DNA from: Opitutaceae bacterium
GTDB lineage: Bacteria > Verrucomicrobiota > Verrucomicrobiia > Opitutales > Opitutaceae
Length of the DNA stretch: 64,000 nt
Direction: 5' to 3'
Assembly (NCBI GenBank): GCA_030693515.1
Contig: JAUYAK010000063.1
Coordinates: 1 to 64,000 of the forward strand
Shown: in pieces, positions 45,308 to 56,200 of the stretch
Layout of the letters: the number at the start of each line of letters is the position of its first letter
Numbering within the stretch: the stretch's first letter is position 1
Position numbers and translations under genes: made by a program
Notes under the pieces: generated by a model
What the model saw: only the letters and a program-made list of their open reading frames with translations
What the model was told of the DNA's origin: nothing
The model's database searches: none

Positions 45308-47623
45308 ATGCCCGCCCCCGCTGCCACTCCGCTCGCCCATCTCGGCATTCGCACGGTCGCCCATGCGGCGTCCGCCACGCCCGGCGAGGTCACTGCGGCC
45401 CGGGAATTGGCCCGCCTGGCCGGGGCGACTCTGGTCGTTGATCCAAGAGAAGGCGCCGCCATGTCCGTGCGCATCGATCGCAACGGCTCCGCGGCTGGCA
45501 TCACGCTGCGCGTCGGCGCGGATGGCAGCGGCGAGATCAGCGCGACGCACGGCGCGTTTCTCTTTTCCGCCGTGCGCCTGCTCGCCAACGGCGTCTCCGA
45601 TCTCACGCGCGAAAAACTCGCGGCCGGCGTGCGGCTGCCCGCGTCGTTCAGCTGGCACCGCCCGCACTGGGATGCGTGCTACGCGCAATACTGGCGCAGC
45701 GCGCGCGGCTTCGAGCCCGAGCGCTACGTGGCCGCGCTCGCCGAGGCGGGTTTCACGCACTGCGAGGTCAACGCCCTCGCTGGCGACATGCCGCACGAGG
45801 ATCTCGTCGCGCACGAATACTACTCGCAGTTCTATACCTACTGCCCCGGCTTCAACCATTTCGTCGCGACCGCGCTCACGCAGGGCCTCTGGCCCGCACT
45901 CTACCTCGACGACAACCTCAACCACCTGCGCAAACTCGCCGAGATCGGCCGCCGCTACGGGCTGAAGCCCGGCGTGTGCATGTTTGAGCCGCGCACGATG
46001 CCGGAGCGGTTTTTCCAGAAATTCCCCACGCTGCGCGGCGCCCGCGTCGATCATCCGTTCCGCTCGCGCCTGCCGCGCTACACCATGGCGCAGGATCACC
46101 CGATCGCGCAGCGGCACTATCGCGAGGCGCTCCAGGCGCTCCAGCGCGCGGTGCCCGATCTGGACTACATGTCGCTCTGGACGAACGACAGCGGCGCGGG
46201 TTTCGAGCACACGGCTTCGCTCTACGTCGGCCGCAACGGCGGGCCCTACCTCATCCGCGAGTGGCGCAACCACGACAAGGTCGCCGAGGCCGCCGGCGGC
46301 AGCATCGTGCGTTTCCTGCAAAACCTCCGCGCCGCCGCGGCCGTGGTGAATCCCGACTTCCTCGTCAGCCTCCGCATCGAGCCGTTCAAGGTGGAGCACG
46401 ACCACATCAAGGCCGGCCTGGGCGGCCAGGTGACCTACGAGGCGCCGTCGCTGCTCGTGCGCGGCTACTCGCTGCCTTACGCGCACCCGAAGTATCCGGA
46501 AAACATGGGCGCGGCCGGCAGCATCTTCCACACGACGATGGACCCCGCCGAGAAAACCGCGCTGGCCGAGTCGCGCGCCCACGGCATCGAGCCCGTGCTG
46601 CACTACTCCGTCTCGGGCGTGATGAACCACGAGCCGCTGCTCGGCCTGCCCTTCCCCCGCCTGCTGCACGCCAAGCTCCTCGCCATGCGGGAGACGGGCC
46701 TGAACCGCATCAGCGCGCTCGGCGGCCTCGCGCATCCGGCCAAGTCGCCCTACTGGCCCAACCTCCCCGCGCTCCAGGCCGCGCAGTTTTTCCCCGCCCG
46801 CCCGATCGACGAGGTGCTCCGCGACTACGCCTCCACCCTCGTCGGCGCGGCGCACGCGTCGACGCTAGCGGATGCGTGGGGCGAGTTTGAGGACGCGCTG
46901 GTGTGGCAGCCGCTCGTGCCGCTGTTCTGCGTATTCGGCTTCTGCTGGCAGCGCACCTGGGACCGCCCGTTCGTGCCCGACCTCGAGGCCGTGCCCGCCG
47001 CGGACCGCGACTACTACGAGCGGCACGGCTGCTTCCAGTTCAACAACCCCGGCCTGAACGATCTCGGCAAAGACGTGCTCTTCGATCTCATCACGCGCGA
47101 ATCCGGCGCGAAGATGGCCGCCGACATGGACCGCGAGCTCCTGCCGCGCCTGCGCGCGCTCATCGACCGGCTCGCCGCCATCATCGCCGCGGCTCCGGCC
47201 GGAAGCGAAGCCCGCGCCGTCTTTTCCGATCTCCGCGACCGCACGCGCGCCTACCTCCACTGGGTCACGACACTCCGCAATGTCTGCGCGTGGTGCGAGT
47301 GCGTCCACGGCTACCTCGATCCGAAGGCGGATGCGGCCACGAAAGACGCCTGCGAAAAGAAACTACAGGCCACCATCGACCTTGAGCTGGCCAACACCCG
47401 CGGCCTGATCGACCTGCTCACGACCACGCCGAGCGAGGTCCTCGTCGTCTCCGGCACGAGCGAGACGACCTTTTTCTACGGCGAGAACCTGGTCGATCAC
47501 CTGCGCACCAAGCTCCGCCTCACCGCGCGCCACCGCCACCACCCGCCGCGCATCGACCGCGACATCTACTGGCGCCCCGCCCCGGGCACCGTCTGGCCCG
47601 AGGGCTGGTCAGCCACGGGTTGA
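45308..47623 (+). CDS. Large cytoplasmic protein with TIM-barrel-like core, unrecognised
   Basis: The 771-residue product has no signal peptide. After an N-terminal alpha/beta domain (A-R-E-L-A-R-L-A-G-A-T-L, as in the small domain that precedes many glycoside hydrolase barrels), a long stretch reads like a TIM barrel: S-W-H-R-P-H-W-D, N-A-L-A-G-D-M-P-H-E-D, L-Y-L-D-D-N-L-N-H, and W-T-N-D-S-G-A-G-F-E-H. A helical C-terminus follows. It may be a glycoside hydrolase of a GH67/GH84-like type, but no catalytic pair can be named. The next genes are a dioxygenase, symporter and oxidoreductase, which suggest a sugar pathway. Confidence 0.65.
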   Translation: MPAPAATPLAHLGIRTVAHAASATPGEVTAARELARLAGATLVVDPREGAAMSVRIDRNGSAAGITLRVGADGSGEISATHGAFLFSAVRLLANGVSDLTREKLAAGVRLPASFSWHRPHWDACYAQYWRSARGFEPERYVAALAEAGFTHCEVNALAGDMPHEDLVAHEYYSQFYTYCPGFNHFVATALTQGLWPALYLDDNLNHLRKLAEIGRRYGLKPGVCMFEPRTMPERFFQKFPTLRGARVDHPFRSRLPRYTMAQDHPIAQRHYREALQALQRAVPDLDYMSLWTNDSGAGFEHTASLYVGRNGGPYLIREWRNHDKVAEAAGGSIVRFLQNLRAAAAVVNPDFLVSLRIEPFKVEHDHIKAGLGGQVTYEAPSLLVRGYSLPYAHPKYPENMGAAGSIFHTTMDPAEKTALAESRAHGIEPVLHYSVSGVMNHEPLLGLPFPRLLHAKLLAMRETGLNRISALGGLAHPAKSPYWPNLPALQAAQFFPARPIDEVLRDYASTLVGAAHASTLADAWGEFEDALVWQPLVPLFCVFGFCWQRTWDRPFVPDLEAVPAADRDYYERHGCFQFNNPGLNDLGKDVLFDLITRESGAKMAADMDRELLPRLRALIDRLAAIIAAAPAGSEARAVFSDLRDRTRAYLHWVTTLRNVCAWCECVHGYLDPKADAATKDACEKKLQATIDLELANTRGLIDLLTTTPSEVLVVSGTSETTFFYGENLVDHLRTKLRLTARHRHHPPRIDRDIYWRPAPGTVWPEGWSATG

Positions 47624-47673
47624 TCCCCCCCCCTCTGTTCGCTTTTTCACGTTTCCGATTATCGTTTTTCACC

Positions 47674-48609
47674 ATGAGCACTCTCACCGCCCTCCCTCAA
47701 TTCTACTCCTACGGCCACGCGCTCGACATGGCGGACGACAAGGCCGGCCTCCTGCGCGATTCCTCCGATGCCGCCGAAGACTTCGCCGAACTCCGCCGCC
47801 GCTTCGACACGGACGGCTACCTCTACATGCGCGGCTACCTCGATCGCGACGAGGTGCTGCGCGCCAGGGCGACGATCACCGAGCGCCTCGCCGCCGAGGG
47901 CGTCACTGATCAGAGCCGCCCGCACATCGAGGGCTACGCCGCGCCCGGCGGCGGCTACGCGTTCAAGCCCGAGGTCACGAACAACAACACCGCCGTCCAA
48001 AACCTCCTCTACACCGGCCGGCTCGTGGATTTCTACACGCGCTTCTTCGACGAGCCCATCCGCCACTACGATTTCACCTGGCTGCGCGCCATCGGCCCCG
48101 GCAAGGGCACCAACCCCCACTGCGATCTCCCCTACATGGGCCGCGGCACCCACCGCCACATGACCTGCTGGCTGCCCTACGGTGACATCTCGTTCGACCT
48201 CGGCGGCCTCGTCGTCCTAGAAGGTTCGCACCACCGCATGGATCTGCTGAAAAACTACGTCTATCGCGACGTGGATGCCTTCTGCGAAAACAAGCCCGAG
48301 CAAGTCGCCAACGCGCACAACGGCAAACAAGGCTTCGGCTGGACCTTCAGCGGCACGCTCTCCCACAACCCGCCGATCCTCCGCAACAAGTTCGGCGGCC
48401 GCTGGCTCACGACCGAGTATCGCGCCGGGGATTTCATCACCTTCGGCATGTTCACGGTGCATGCCTCCCTCGACAACCGCACGGCCGACCGCCTCCGCAT
48501 CTCAAGCGACAGCCGCTACCAGCGTGCCAGCGATCCGATCGACGAGCGCTGGATCGGCGTCAATCCCCCCGGCCATTCCACCGCCGGCAAGCGCGGGCGG
48601 ATTTGCTGA
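47674..48609 (+). CDS. PhyH-family 2-oxoglutarate/Fe(II) dioxygenase
   Basis: This 311-residue cytoplasmic protein belongs to the phytanoyl-CoA dioxygenase superfamily. The iron-binding facial triad is visible as H-x-D in N-P-H-C-D-L-P-Y, near residue 150, and a distal histidine in F-T-V-H-A-S-L-D-N. It should hydroxylate a small substrate, using 2-oxoglutarate and O2. ATG 47674 is the likely start. It lies between the TIM-barrel-like gene and the symporter gene. Confidence 0.85.
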   Translation: MSTLTALPQFYSYGHALDMADDKAGLLRDSSDAAEDFAELRRRFDTDGYLYMRGYLDRDEVLRARATITERLAAEGVTDQSRPHIEGYAAPGGGYAFKPEVTNNNTAVQNLLYTGRLVDFYTRFFDEPIRHYDFTWLRAIGPGKGTNPHCDLPYMGRGTHRHMTCWLPYGDISFDLGGLVVLEGSHHRMDLLKNYVYRDVDAFCENKPEQVANAHNGKQGFGWTFSGTLSHNPPILRNKFGGRWLTTEYRAGDFITFGMFTVHASLDNRTADRLRISSDSRYQRASDPIDERWIGVNPPGHSTAGKRGRIC

Positions 48610-48669
48610 ACGTTGGGTTGAAGCCGGGCCGCAAGCCCGCCCCAATCCACTCCGCCACCCCACCCCTGC

Positions 48670-50583
48670 ATGTTGCCCCGCCTGCCGCTCCTCGCCGCGC
48701 TCTTCATTCTGCTCCTGCTGCCACTGCGGCTCACCGCCGCCGTGGATAATGTTATCCTCCGATCGAGCACGCTCTCGGCAGAGCAAGCCGCAAAGCTCAC
48801 GCCCCTCGCGGTGATCGCCGACCAGGATCGCCCTGCCCTCGCGCCGCCCGCGCCGCTGTTTGGCAACGTGCTGGTGCGCGGCGGGCAGGCCCACGTCCTC
48901 GCTGCGGCCCTCACCGGGCCGCGCGAACTGACCGTCTTTGCCCACCACGCCATCACCAACACCTGGGCCAACCACGGCCGTGTGGCGCTGCCTGCCGAGC
49001 CGACCGCGCTGCGCCCCGCGCCGGGCGGCTTCCTGGTCGAACTGCAAGGCTCTCCTGAGTTCGTGCACCTCGAGCTCGTCGGCTCGAAGCGCCTGCTCGC
49101 GCCGATCGACTGGGTGATCATCGTGGCCTACCTCGGCTTTTCGGCGGGCATCGGACTCTGGATCTACCTGCGCGAGAAAAAGACCAGCAACGACGACTTC
49201 TTCCTCGGCGGGCGCAACATCCCGTGGTGGGCCGCGGGCCTGAGCCTCTACGCCACCGGCACAAGCGCGATTTCGTTCATCGCCATCCCGGCGAAGTCCT
49301 TCGCGACGAACTGGCAAATCCTCTCGCGCGAGACGATCACGCTCTTCAGCACCGCGCTCGTGGCGATCTACATCGTGCCGCTCATCCGGCGCCTGAACGT
49401 CACCTCCGTTTACCACTACCTTGAGATGCGGTTCCACCCCTCGATTCGGGTGCTCGCTAGCGCGCTCAACATCCTGATCCAGCTCGGCGGACGCATGAGC
49501 ACCGTGCTCTACCTGCCGGCGCTTGCGCTCTCGGCCGTGACCGGCGTGGGCGTGATGTCGAGCATCATGGTGATGGGCATCGTCACCATCATCTACACGC
49601 TCCTCGGCGGGATGAAGGCCGTCATCTGGACCGATGTGCTGCAGGTCTTCGTGATGCTCGGCGGCGCCCTCTTTGCCATCGGCTATGTGATTTTCAGCAT
49701 CGATGGCGGCTTCGGCGAGTTCGTGCGAGTCGCGGCGGCGGACGGCAAGCTCCACACCTTCGACTGGTCCTTCGATCTGCTGCAGCCGACGATGTGGGCC
49801 TTCATGATGTTCGCCATCCTCGATCTCATCACCTACCCGAAGGATCAGGTCATGATGCAGCGCGCGCTCTCCACCCGCTCGGCCAAGGAGGCCGGCTGGT
49901 CGATGTGGACGCTCGCCGCGATCGTCGTGCCGGGGAGCTTCACCTTCTTCGCCATCGGCACCGCGCTCTACGTCTTCTACAAGCAGCACCCGGAGAAACT
50001 GAATCCCCTGCTGAGCACCGACTCGACCTTCCCCCAGTTCATCGCCGCCGAGCTCCCGGTCGGCGTGACGGGCCTGATCATCGCGGGCATCTTCGCCGCC
50101 TCGATGTCCACGCTCTCCAGCTGCATGAACAGCGTCGCGACCCTCGTCTCCGTCGATTTCTACGAGCGCTTCAACAAAAAGGCCACGCCTGCCAAAAGTG
50201 TGCGCCTCGCCGAGTGGATAACCGTGATTGCCGGCCTGATCGGCGTGGGCACGGCGGTGCTGCTCGCGCTCTTCGACATCAAGTCCGCCTTCGACGCGTG
50301 GTTCGCTTTGCAGGCCGTGCTCGGCGGCGGCTTCGCCGGCTGCTACGGGCTCGGGATGTTCACCAAGCGCGCCAACTGGCAGGGCACCATCATCGGCGTC
50401 GCCGCGAGCCTCATCATCACGCTGCTGATCTGGCAGAGCGGCCGGGTCGCGCCCATCCTCTACCCCACCTTCGCCATCGCGGGCTGCCTCGTGTTCGGCT
50501 ATGTGGGCAGTCTGTTCTTCCCCGCCCCGTCAGGGTCCCTCGCCGGCCTCACGGTTTACACTCGGAAAAAGAATCCCGCATGA
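48670..50583 (+). CDS. Sodium:solute symporter with extra N-terminal exported domain
   Basis: This 637-residue SSS-family transporter has about 13 membrane segments from W-V-I-I-V-A-Y-L-G-F (near residue 140) to the end, and the family core A-T-G-T-S-A-I-S-F-I and G-G-M-K-A-V-I-W-T-D. It should import a sugar or related solute with sodium. Before the membrane part lies a signal peptide and about 110 residues of beta-type sequence (V-L-V-R-G-G-Q-A-H-V-L), which normal SSS proteins lack. It could be the remnant of a kelch-type mutarotase domain, known to be fused to SSS transporters in this phylum. The downstream gene starts in its stop region. Confidence 0.88.
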   Translation: MLPRLPLLAALFILLLLPLRLTAAVDNVILRSSTLSAEQAAKLTPLAVIADQDRPALAPPAPLFGNVLVRGGQAHVLAAALTGPRELTVFAHHAITNTWANHGRVALPAEPTALRPAPGGFLVELQGSPEFVHLELVGSKRLLAPIDWVIIVAYLGFSAGIGLWIYLREKKTSNDDFFLGGRNIPWWAAGLSLYATGTSAISFIAIPAKSFATNWQILSRETITLFSTALVAIYIVPLIRRLNVTSVYHYLEMRFHPSIRVLASALNILIQLGGRMSTVLYLPALALSAVTGVGVMSSIMVMGIVTIIYTLLGGMKAVIWTDVLQVFVMLGGALFAIGYVIFSIDGGFGEFVRVAAADGKLHTFDWSFDLLQPTMWAFMMFAILDLITYPKDQVMMQRALSTRSAKEAGWSMWTLAAIVVPGSFTFFAIGTALYVFYKQHPEKLNPLLSTDSTFPQFIAAELPVGVTGLIIAGIFAASMSTLSSCMNSVATLVSVDFYERFNKKATPAKSVRLAEWITVIAGLIGVGTAVLLALFDIKSAFDAWFALQAVLGGGFAGCYGLGMFTKRANWQGTIIGVAASLIITLLIWQSGRVAPILYPTFAIAGCLVFGYVGSLFFPAPSGSLAGLTVYTRKKNPA

Positions 50584-51683
50584 GCGCGACCGGGAAAACC
50601 TATCGCGCGCTCCTCGTCGGCACGGGCGGCATCGGCGACGCGCATGTGCGCGCCGTCGAGGCCACCCACGGGCGGGTCCAGCTCGTCGCCGCCGTTGATG
50701 TCGATGCCACGCGCGCCACGGCGTTCTGCCAGCGCCACCGCGTGCCCGCCGCGCATACCGACTACGCGACCGCGCTTCGCGAGGTGCGCCCGGATCTCGT
50801 GCTCATCGCCACGCCGCCTGACCTGCACGGCGCCATGTGCATCGCCGCGATGGAGGCCGGCGCCTGGGTGCTCTGCGAGAAACCCCTCTGCGGTTCGCTG
50901 GCGGAGTTTGACGCGATCGAGGCCGCGGAGCGCCGCACCGGCCGGCGCACGGCGTGCATTTTTCAGATGCGCTTCGCCTCCTCGACCGCGCACCTGCGCG
51001 ATCTGGCGGACCGGGGCCAGCTCGGCCGGCCGCTCGTGGCGGTCTGCCACACGCTGTGGTATCGCGACGCCGCCTACTACGCCCCGCCGTGGCGGAGCAC
51101 GTGGGCCGGGCTCGGCGGGCCCACGCTCGGCCTGGGCATCCACGCCATGGACCACCTGCTCCACCTGCTCGGCGAGTGGACGGAAGTCCGCGCCCAGGCC
51201 GCCACGCTCGACCGCGCGATCGAGGTCGAGGATGTGTCGCTCGCGATGGTCACCTTCGCCAACCGCGCCGTCGCCTCGATCGTCAACAGCGCGCTCAGCC
51301 CGCGGCAGGAAACCTACCTGCGCCTCGACTACCAGAAGGCCACCGTCGAACTCACGCACCTCTACAGCTACGCGCGCGAGAACTGGCGGCTCACGCTCGC
51401 CCCCGCGGCGCAGGACGATGGATTGCTGGCTTCGTGGCAGAGCTTTCCGCCCGACGTGGGTTCGACGCACGCCGCGCAGCTCGCCGCGTTTGTCGCCGAC
51501 ATGGACGCCAACACGCCGCCCCTGACCTCCGGCGCCGAGGCTCGCCGCACCCTCGATCTCCTCACCGCGATCTACAAGTCCGCCTTCACCGGCCTGCCCG
51601 TCACGGCCGGTTCGATCAGGCCCGGCGATCCGTTTTACACGGCGGTGCACGGGGGCGGACGCAGGCTGGCGCCCGGCCCGTGA
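50580..51683 (+). CDS. Gfo/Idh/MocA-family oxidoreductase
   Basis: This 367-residue cytoplasmic NAD(P) oxidoreductase has V-G-T-G-G-I-G-D-A-H at the N-terminus and the family motif C-E-K-P-L-C near residue 100. The second domain begins L-G-L-G-I-H-A-M-D-H-L-L. It is coupled to the symporter through an ATGA overlap and is likely to work on the imported solute. Confidence 0.92.
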   Translation: MSATGKTYRALLVGTGGIGDAHVRAVEATHGRVQLVAAVDVDATRATAFCQRHRVPAAHTDYATALREVRPDLVLIATPPDLHGAMCIAAMEAGAWVLCEKPLCGSLAEFDAIEAAERRTGRRTACIFQMRFASSTAHLRDLADRGQLGRPLVAVCHTLWYRDAAYYAPPWRSTWAGLGGPTLGLGIHAMDHLLHLLGEWTEVRAQAATLDRAIEVEDVSLAMVTFANRAVASIVNSALSPRQETYLRLDYQKATVELTHLYSYARENWRLTLAPAAQDDGLLASWQSFPPDVGSTHAAQLAAFVADMDANTPPLTSGAEARRTLDLLTAIYKSAFTGLPVTAGSIRPGDPFYTAVHGGGRRLAPGP

Positions 51684-51702
51684 ACGCGGTTTTATTTTTG
51701 CC

Positions 51703-52227
51703 ATGAAGCTGCTCTCCATCGCCCCGCTCCTCGCTGCCTGCGCCCTCGCGGGCTTCGCCGCCGAGCCGACCTTTCCCGGCCTCGACAAAGTCCTCACCCC
51801 GGCCGAGTGGAAACGCGCCGGCCTTGACCGCCTCACGCCCGATGAACTCGGCGTGATCGATGCCGCGCTCATCCGCCACGTCGCGCAGGTGATCGTGAAA
51901 ATTACCACGCCTCCGCCCGTCACGCCCGAGCCCGGCACCACCGCGCAGGAGAACGCCGTCGCGCGCTCGCGCTTCTGGGACCGTTTCGGTTTCGGCAAGG
52001 CCGAAGGCACCGGCTGGCGCGACCTGCCGCCGATGAAGGCCAAGGTCACCGGCTGGCAGGGTGCCAATCGCTTCTCCCTCGACACCGGCCAGGTCTGGGA
52101 AGGCGTCGAGCCCATCCCCTACGAAATCCTCGGCGCCACGGTGACCATCGAGGCGCGCCCGCTCGGTGCCTTCGCGCTCAAGCTCAACGAGGATTCCCTC
52201 GCCGTGCGCGTGCGGCGGGTAAAGTAA
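51703..52227 (+). CDS. Small exported protein of unknown function
   Basis: This 174-residue protein has a signal peptide (MKLLSIAPLLAACALAGFAA). The mature part has W-K-R-A-G-L-D-R-L-T-P-D-E-L and a C-terminal half of beta type (V-T-G-W-Q-G-A-N-R-F). No family was recognised. It lies 19 bases after the oxidoreductase gene and 12 before the mutarotase-like gene, so it is part of that operon. Confidence 0.75.
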   Translation: MKLLSIAPLLAACALAGFAAEPTFPGLDKVLTPAEWKRAGLDRLTPDELGVIDAALIRHVAQVIVKITTPPPVTPEPGTTAQENAVARSRFWDRFGFGKAEGTGWRDLPPMKAKVTGWQGANRFSLDTGQVWEGVEPIPYEILGATVTIEARPLGAFALKLNEDSLAVRVRRVK

Positions 52228-52239
52228 TTTTTCCAGCCC

Positions 52240-53112
52240 ATGCTCCGCCTCACCCAGCGCGAACTCGCCCTCGACCTGCTCGACCCCACCGATCCGGCCG
52301 ACGCCGCGCGCCAGGGCTGGCGCTACTGCTGGGGCGGCTACGTGTGGCAGGTCACCGATGCGAAGCTCGGCCCGCTGCTTTCCGGTCCCGAGTTTCCGAA
52401 GCCCGATCCCACGGCGTTCAACGGCCAGGGCCTGCCCGAATCGTTCCGCCACCGCCGCCGCGCGGATAACACACCCTACACCTGGGCCGGCGACACCGGC
52501 CTCGCCATCGGGGCAGGCACCTTGGCGCCGAATCCGGCCGCTGGCGGCCAGGGCCCCGACTCCACCCGCCTCGTCGAACCCGGCAAGTGGACCGTCATGC
52601 CCGCCGCCGATCACTTCATCTTCCAGACGCGCCAGACCGCCGCGGGCTTCTCCTACGAACTCACGCGCAAGATCGAGCTGCGCGACCGCACCCTCATCTC
52701 TTCCACCCAGCTCACGAACGTCAGCGATACGCCGCTCGCGCTCGAATGGTTTCCACATCCGTTCTGGACGCTCACACAGCATCGCGCCCGGGTGCGCCTG
52801 CCGGCGGGCACCACGGTGGCGGAGAATCCCGGGTTCGCCGTCGCGGCGGACGGCACGCTGACCTTCAAGCGCCCCTTCCTCACACCGACCGACAACCAGT
52901 TCTCCCTGCTCACGCTCCCGCCCGGCCGCCCGCTCGCGCTTGAACTCGATCACCCGCGGCTCGCGCGCGTGACGTTCGAGACAAGCTACATTCCCTCCGA
53001 GTGCCCGGTCTGGGCCAACGCCAACACGATCTCCGTCGAACCCTACCTCGCACTCCGCCTCGCGCCCGGCGAGACGCGCCATTGGCACGTGCAGCACGGT
53101 TTCTGGAGATAG
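52240..53112 (+). CDS. Aldose-1-epimerase-like (galactose mutarotase fold) protein
   Basis: This 290-residue protein has no signal peptide. Its pattern (W-G-G-Y-V-W-Q-V, then F-P-H-P-F-W-T-L, then W-H-V-Q-H-G-F) is like galactose-mutarotase-fold proteins that act on sugar hemiacetals. Catalytic residues cannot be fixed with certainty. It closes the operon that begins with the PhyH and symporter genes. Confidence 0.7.
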   Translation: MLRLTQRELALDLLDPTDPADAARQGWRYCWGGYVWQVTDAKLGPLLSGPEFPKPDPTAFNGQGLPESFRHRRRADNTPYTWAGDTGLAIGAGTLAPNPAAGGQGPDSTRLVEPGKWTVMPAADHFIFQTRQTAAGFSYELTRKIELRDRTLISSTQLTNVSDTPLALEWFPHPFWTLTQHRARVRLPAGTTVAENPGFAVAADGTLTFKRPFLTPTDNQFSLLTLPPGRPLALELDHPRLARVTFETSYIPSECPVWANANTISVEPYLALRLAPGETRHWHVQHGFWR

Positions 53113-53239
53113 CCCCCCCCGCTGACGCACCCGGTCGCTGGCGCCGATGCGCAGCGCCCGCCACGGCCTCAGACGACTTGAGTCGGACAAACCCACCGGC
53201 TTGCGTGGACGCCACCCTCACTTCCCCACCCCACCCGTC

Positions 53240-56200
53240 ATGCCCCCTGCATTTCCCGCCCCCGGTTGGAAGGCGTTTGTCCTTGCGGCGATCCTGCCCG
53301 CCGCACTGCCCGCCGCCACGTTCACCCACAACTTCAACTCGCTCGCCGGGTTCACGCCCAACGGTTCGATCAACACGTCAATTGTTCTCAGCGGTGGCCT
53401 GCTCAATGGTGCAGCGGCCAACGCCACGTTGATTTCCAATCGAAAAGACCTGAACGGAACCGGCGCGACCAACGTGGGCATCGTGATGGCGGGCGTCGGC
53501 TCCACCGGCGCCACCGCCCTGCGCCTCGCCGACAAGGCCACTGGCAGCGCGACCGCGGCACTCGTGCTACCCGTGCTCGATCCCAATGCCACGGTGACCG
53601 AGTTCACCGTCACGCTACGGTTGTTAATGGACCGGACCGCGAATGCCGTCCCGGCGGACGGTTTCAACCTCAGCTTCGGCCCGGCGCTCAGTGGTGTGGG
53701 CGGGGCGGGCGGACACCTGGCCGCCTACGGGTTGGTGGTCAATTTCGACACCTACCAGAACTCCACCGCCGATCCCCGCAGCATCGAGGTCTTGGCCGAT
53801 GCCAACAGCGTGGGCAACTTCCTCGCCGCGAATCTGCCCGGCGGCAATTTCACCTACGATCAGACTTTCCGCACCGTCACGCTGCACTGGGACTCGGTGA
53901 ACGGTCTGGACCTCACCTACGACGGTATCGCGATATTCACCCGGTTGCCGACGCCAGGATTCATCCCGACGGTCGGCTGCAATTTCGCCCTGAACGCCGC
54001 CACCGGCGGTCTGATGCAGGATGTGTTCATCGATGATCTCTCCATCACCACGGTCACGACCCCCGTCGCGCCCGTGGCCACGAATGGCGTCGTGATCGAG
54101 GAGATCATGGCGGACAACGCCTCGGGCCTCGAAGACGAGGATCTCGCTCGGCCGGACTGGATCGACCTCTACAACGGCTCCGCCGCGCCAGTCAGCCTCG
54201 CCGGGTGGTGGCTCGACTACACCGCCGCGGCCGGCACCGCTGCACCGCCGGCCCGCTACACGCTGCCCAACCTGACTATTCCCGCCTTCGGCCATCAAAT
54301 TGTCTTCGCGTCGGGGAAAAATCGCTTCACCAACGTCCGGCCGCACACGAATTTCACTCTGCAAAAGGAGGGTGGCACGCTGACGCTGTCGCGCGCCGAC
54401 GGCACCGCGGTCCACGCGCTCACCTACGGTCCGCAGCAGGAAGACGTTTCCTTCGGCGGCCTGGGCTCCGCGCAAACGGGGGGGTATTTCGAAATCCCAT
54501 CGCCGGGCGCCACCAACACCGGCCGCCAAGCCGCGGGCCGCCGTCTCGCCGCGCCAGTCTTCTTCAAGCCAGGCGTCGTGCCACTCGCCGATCAGCCGAG
54601 CGCGGTGATCACGTCGGCGCTCGCGATGGGAATTCAATTACCCGCGGGCGCCCCGGCGGGCGCGGAAATCCGCTACACCTTGAACACCACCGAGCCGACC
54701 GAGACTTCGACACTCTACAGCGGTCCGCTGGAAATCACCGCCGGCACCAGCGTGAAGGCCCGCGTCTTCGCGCCAGGATTCCTGCCGTCGAAAACCGGCA
54801 ACCGCGCCTTCATCTGGCTCTCCGCCGCCGCCGACACCAACGCCACCACGCTCATCAACGTCGCGAGCAACTACAACGCCTCGGGCCAACCGTTCAGCAG
54901 CAACCTGCCCGTCATCGTGCTCGACAGTTATCTGCGCAACGTGGACGCGCTCACGAATCCCGCTGGACTGCGTCCGTTTCGGTTCACGCAGATCGCGGTC
55001 TATGACGTGAAGCCCGGCACCAACCGCGCCAGCTTCGCGCACGCGCCCGACCAGGTGCTCCGCGGCGGCACGCATGTGCGCGGTGAGAGTTCCTCCGGCC
55101 AGCCCGAGCGGCCGTATGCGCTGGAATTTTGGAAGGAAGACGAGGACGACGATCGCAACGAGCCGCTCCTCGGGATGCCGAGCGACAGCGACTGGGTGCT
55201 GCAAAGCCTGTATTTGGACAAGTCGCTCATGCGAAATTATCTCATGCAGCAGGCCATGCTCGCCGCCAACGGACCCGGCGCGGGCGTGCGCTGCCGCTTC
55301 GTCGAGGTTTTCTTCAACCAAGGCAACACGACGCTCGACTACGCCGACTACCGCGGCGTCTACCTGCTCATGGAAAAGCCCAACCGCGGGCGGGAGCGTG
55401 TCGATATCGCCAAGCTCAACGACAGCATGAGCGACCCCGCCCTGCTCGACGGCGGGTTTATCTTTAAAAACGACAAGCTGCCCTACCACTACCGGATCAA
55501 CGCCGCGTCCAATCCTGCGGTCCCCGGATCGAGCCGCGACTACGACATCGCCGATCCCGAGCCGCCCACCGCCGCGCAGGCCGCCGCGCTCGTGGGCTGG
55601 CTCAACCGCATGACCACCGCGCTCGCCGCGCCTGATTATAACCAGCCCGCGAGCCCCAACTACTACGGCAAATGGATCCACGAGCGCAGCTTCATCGACC
55701 GCACCCTCTGGCTCGAGCTGTGCAAGGAGGTCGATGCCTACACATTCTCCTACTATTTTTCCAAGGACCGCAACGGACCGTTAAAGGCATTCCCGTTCTG
55801 GGACGTCGACCGCAGTCTCGGCAACGCGAACTACGCCAACTCCAACGCGCCCTTCGGCATGAAGTGGTGGAACGTCGGCTCCAACTACACCTATTACTCA
55901 CGGCTCGACGACGACCCTGAGTTCAACGACCGCTACTGGAACCGCTGGACTGCTCTGCGCCGCTCGATCTTCGCGCAGGACACGCTGTTCGATCGCATCG
56001 AGGCGACCTACGCGCTGCTGACCGACGGCAGCCGCGCGGACATCGTCAACACCGCCAACGCCACCACGATGGCCGTGCAGGTGCCCGCCGCCCGCCACTA
56101 CCGCCGCTATCCCATCCTCGGCATCAACTCCAACCCCAGCGGCCAGGCCGGCCAAGTGCACCGCACCACGTGGCGGCAGGAAGTGGAGGCCCTCAAATCG

